The translations under genes and the position numbers were made by a program. DNA of 7,752 nt, from positions 1 through 7,752 of the forward strand of contig JAQIDF010000029.1 in the NCBI GenBank assembly GCA_027858145.1, given 5' to 3'. This DNA is from Prolixibacteraceae bacterium (lineage in GTDB: Bacteria; Bacteroidota; Bacteroidia; Bacteroidales; Prolixibacteraceae). Of this stretch, positions 6,950-7,752 are shown piece after piece. The notes below the pieces were generated by a model, which saw only the letters and a program-made list of their open reading frames with translations, did not search any database and was not told the origin of the DNA. The stretch's first letter is position 1. The number at the start of each line of letters is the position of its first letter.

Positions 6950-7752
6950 ATGTCAAATCAGTCAACGATTGATCGTATCGATAAAAAAGATGTACTTTTT
7001 TACATTGAAAAGCTTTCGTGTGCATACGTGAGCGACCAGCCGGTGCTTGAAGCCAAAGATTTATATATCCCCAAGCGCAAAATTACGGTATTACTTGGTC
7101 CGTCGGGTGCCGGAAAAAGTACACTTCTGGAAACACTTGGATTAATGACTCAGACTGTTAATGGTGAGTCATCGTCCATTATGTTTTATCCTACCGATAC
7201 CGATGAATACAACCTGGCTGAAATGTGGGATGATACTCAGGAAGAAGAACGCTATAAGGTTCGAATGCTCTATTACAGCTTTATTTTTCAGAGCACCAAC
7301 CTGATGCCCAATTTTACAGCACTCGAAAATGTCGGCCTTACCGAACTCATTCAGAATAAACCCGAATCTGAAGCCTACTTTAATGCCATAGAAAGTTTGG
7401 TGAAAAACCTGAGTGTTACGAGCCTTTCATACCAAAAAAAGCCTTTTGAATTTTCGGGCGGTGAGCGTCAGCGTCTGGCTTTTGCCAGGGCTATCAACCC
7501 TGAGTTTACAGTGCTTTTTGGTGACGAGCCAACAGGTAACCTCGACCACTTTAACTCCGTGAAACTAATGCACTTTATTCGCGAATTTATTACTAAACAA
7601 CGCGAAAATGTAAGTGCAATTATCGTTTCACATAATATCCCTTTAACGCTCGACTTTGCCGACCGGATTATTGTTTTATCGAAGGGTGACAACAATGTTG
7701 CAACCATCGACCCACATTTTATATACGATCGCGATCAGTTGAAATGGGACGA
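6950..7752 (+). CDS. ABC transporter ATP-binding protein, LolD/MacB/FtsE type (C-terminus off the right edge)
   Basis: This stand-alone ABC ATPase starts 7 bp after the VWA gene and has 267 complete codons before the window ends. Motifs are Walker A GPSGAGKST (50-58), Q-loop Gln114 in FIFQSTNLMPNFTALENV, signature FSGGE (168-172, Phe replacing the usual Leu), Walker B and catalytic Glu in LFGDEPTGNLD (189-199) and switch His228. The Q-loop context and GDEPTGNLD are characteristic of the LolD/MacB/FtsE group, whose ATPases drive FtsX-like permeases for lipoprotein release, mechanotransmission or cell-wall hydrolase control and do not pump small solutes. No membrane segment is present, so a permease must be encoded elsewhere, most likely just downstream. 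It is larger than typical LolD (about 230 aa) because of an N-terminal extension and an acidic insertion at about 82-104 between Walker A and the Q-loop. All catalytic residues are present, so it should be active. Confidence 0.92.
   Translation, partial: MSNQSTIDRIDKKDVLFYIEKLSCAYVSDQPVLEAKDLYIPKRKITVLLGPSGAGKSTLLETLGLMTQTVNGESSSIMFYPTDTDEYNLAEMWDDTQEEERYKVRMLYYSFIFQSTNLMPNFTALENVGLTELIQNKPESEAYFNAIESLVKNLSVTSLSYQKKPFEFSGGERQRLAFARAINPEFTVLFGDEPTGNLDHFNSVKLMHFIREFITKQRENVSAIIVSHNIPLTLDFADRIIVLSKGDNNVATIDPHFIYDRDQLKWD

Overview
The window looks like chromosomal DNA from a Bacteroidota (Bacteroidetes) bacterium. The evidence is an AT-rich genome, A-rich leaders with weak Shine-Dalgarno sites, TAnnTTTG-type promoter matches, and protein families typical of the phylum. 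A marine or sediment lineage such as Marinilabiliales/Prolixibacteraceae would fit, but that is inference only. There are five protein-coding genes, two of them cut by the window edges. I see no rRNA, tRNA, CRISPR array, insertion sequence or prophage gene.

Left part (1-838): on the minus strand, running off the left edge, is the N-terminal protease half of an NfeD-family membrane serine protease. It has a signal peptide and a visible Ser/Lys dyad. A 155-bp AT-rich divergent promoter region separates it from purB.

Middle (839-4065): purB (adenylosuccinate lyase, purine biosynthesis) is followed after 56 bp, on the same strand, by a complete MsbA-like half-size ABC exporter with all nucleotide-binding motifs. 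The two are probably co-transcribed but have no obvious functional link.

Intergenic 4066-4317: an AT-rich control region. It carries a weak terminator-like hairpin and T-tract, a good Bacteroidetes-type promoter (TTTG-N20-TAAGTTTA), a perfect 12-bp inverted repeat whose right arm lies between the two promoter elements, and a 10-codon leader ORF with its own GGAG whose stop overlaps the next start (ATGA).

Right part (4318-7752): an 874-residue exported protein with a central von Willebrand factor A (VWA) domain is followed, 7 bp later, by an ABC ATPase of the LolD/MacB/FtsE type that runs off the right edge. The spacing points to an operon in which an exported VWA protein works with an ABC machine, probably with an FtsX-like permease encoded further right. 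This pair is the most interesting part of the window. Some resemblance to the TssR-like VWA proteins of Bacteroidota is possible, but I cannot confirm it from sequence alone.
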